Notes under the pieces: generated by a model
Databases searched by the model: none
Seen by the model: the letters and a program-made list of their open reading frames with translations, nothing else
Told to the model about the DNA's origin: nothing
Position numbers and translations under genes: made by a program
Shown here: one piece after another, positions 42,820 through 42,880 of the stretch
Layout of the letters: the number at the start of each line of letters is the position of its first letter
Position numbering within the stretch: the first letter of the stretch is position 1
Assembly (NCBI GenBank): GCA_021740825.1
Contig: JAIOZA010000025.1
Coordinates: 1 to 42,880, forward strand
Reading direction: 5' to 3'
Source of the DNA: Bacteroidia bacterium
Lineage (GTDB): Bacteria; Bacteroidota; Bacteroidia; B-17B0; Aurantibacillaceae
Length of the DNA stretch: 42,880 bases

Positions 42820-42855
42820 ATTTTGAATTATAATTTACAATACATAATTCAAAAT
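42820..42855 (+). terminator. Perfect 12-bp stem-loop after the microprotein pair
   Basis: ATTTTGAATTAT (42820-42831) pairs exactly with ATAATTCAAAAT (42844-42855) around a 12-base loop. The bases after it (ATTCTTA) are a poor U-tract, so it may be a weak terminator or a 3'-end stabiliser. Confidence 0.4.
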
Positions 42856-42880
42856 ATTCTTAGTACAACGTGTTATTATT

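Overview
The window is chromosomal DNA from a low-G+C member of the Bacteroidota; I cannot fix the order or genus. The signs are TAnnTTTG-type promoter boxes, an almost complete lack of Shine-Dalgarno sequences, many signal-peptide and lipoprotein genes, MORN_2 and GWxTD family proteins, and the gene order rpsU-xerC-hpf. No phage, transposase, CRISPR array or rRNA operon was found. Layout. 1-6213 is a defence-like island: a perfect 89-bp tandem duplication, a BCS1-like AAA+ ATPase, a decayed stretch with an HTH regulator pseudogene, and a two-gene McrBC-like modification-dependent restriction system. 6343-10881 (minus strand) holds mnmE (tRNA modification) and gcvP (glycine cleavage P-protein), separated by what looks like a Bacteroidota dispersed repeat. 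11166-16082 is the aerobic phenylacetate module: paaE leftward, and paaA, paaB, paaC, an unannotated 35-residue membrane microprotein, paaD and paaG rightward. Together these encode the ring epoxidase, its reductase, its maturation factor and the epoxide isomerase. The CoA ligase and the later steps are not in the window. 16234-19574 has a 23-repeat MORN_2 secreted protein, a lipoprotein, a gamma-carbonic-anhydrase-like protein and a small Cys-rich lipoprotein. 19687-21283 is rpsU-xerC-hpf, where hpf carries a strong AGGAGG Shine-Dalgarno, rare for this phylum. 21322-24070 has a GT2 glycosyltransferase, a GWxTD protein and tRNA-Ser(UGA) with a clear promoter and terminator. 24151-30442 is an envelope region: a leftward operon of a secreted trypsin-like protease, a beta-barrel protein and an unknown exported protein, diverging from a YidD-like gene followed by two related membrane proteins. 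30455-34397 holds mutS2 (without an Smr domain) and a five-repeat DUF349 gene. 34508-42349 is a photoreactivation region: three different photolyase/cryptochrome genes (a divergent CPF member, an iron-sulfur (6-4) type, and a DASH type), plus DUF2256 and DUF2071 genes, interrupted by a leftward ABC transporter plus LolA-like operon. The window ends with two tiny membrane-protein genes (58 and 31 residues) and a hairpin. The least explained systems are the YidD/PGxG trio, the paa microprotein with its start-codon-abutting hairpins, the strong Shine-Dalgarno on hpf, and the duplicated leader before the island ATPase.
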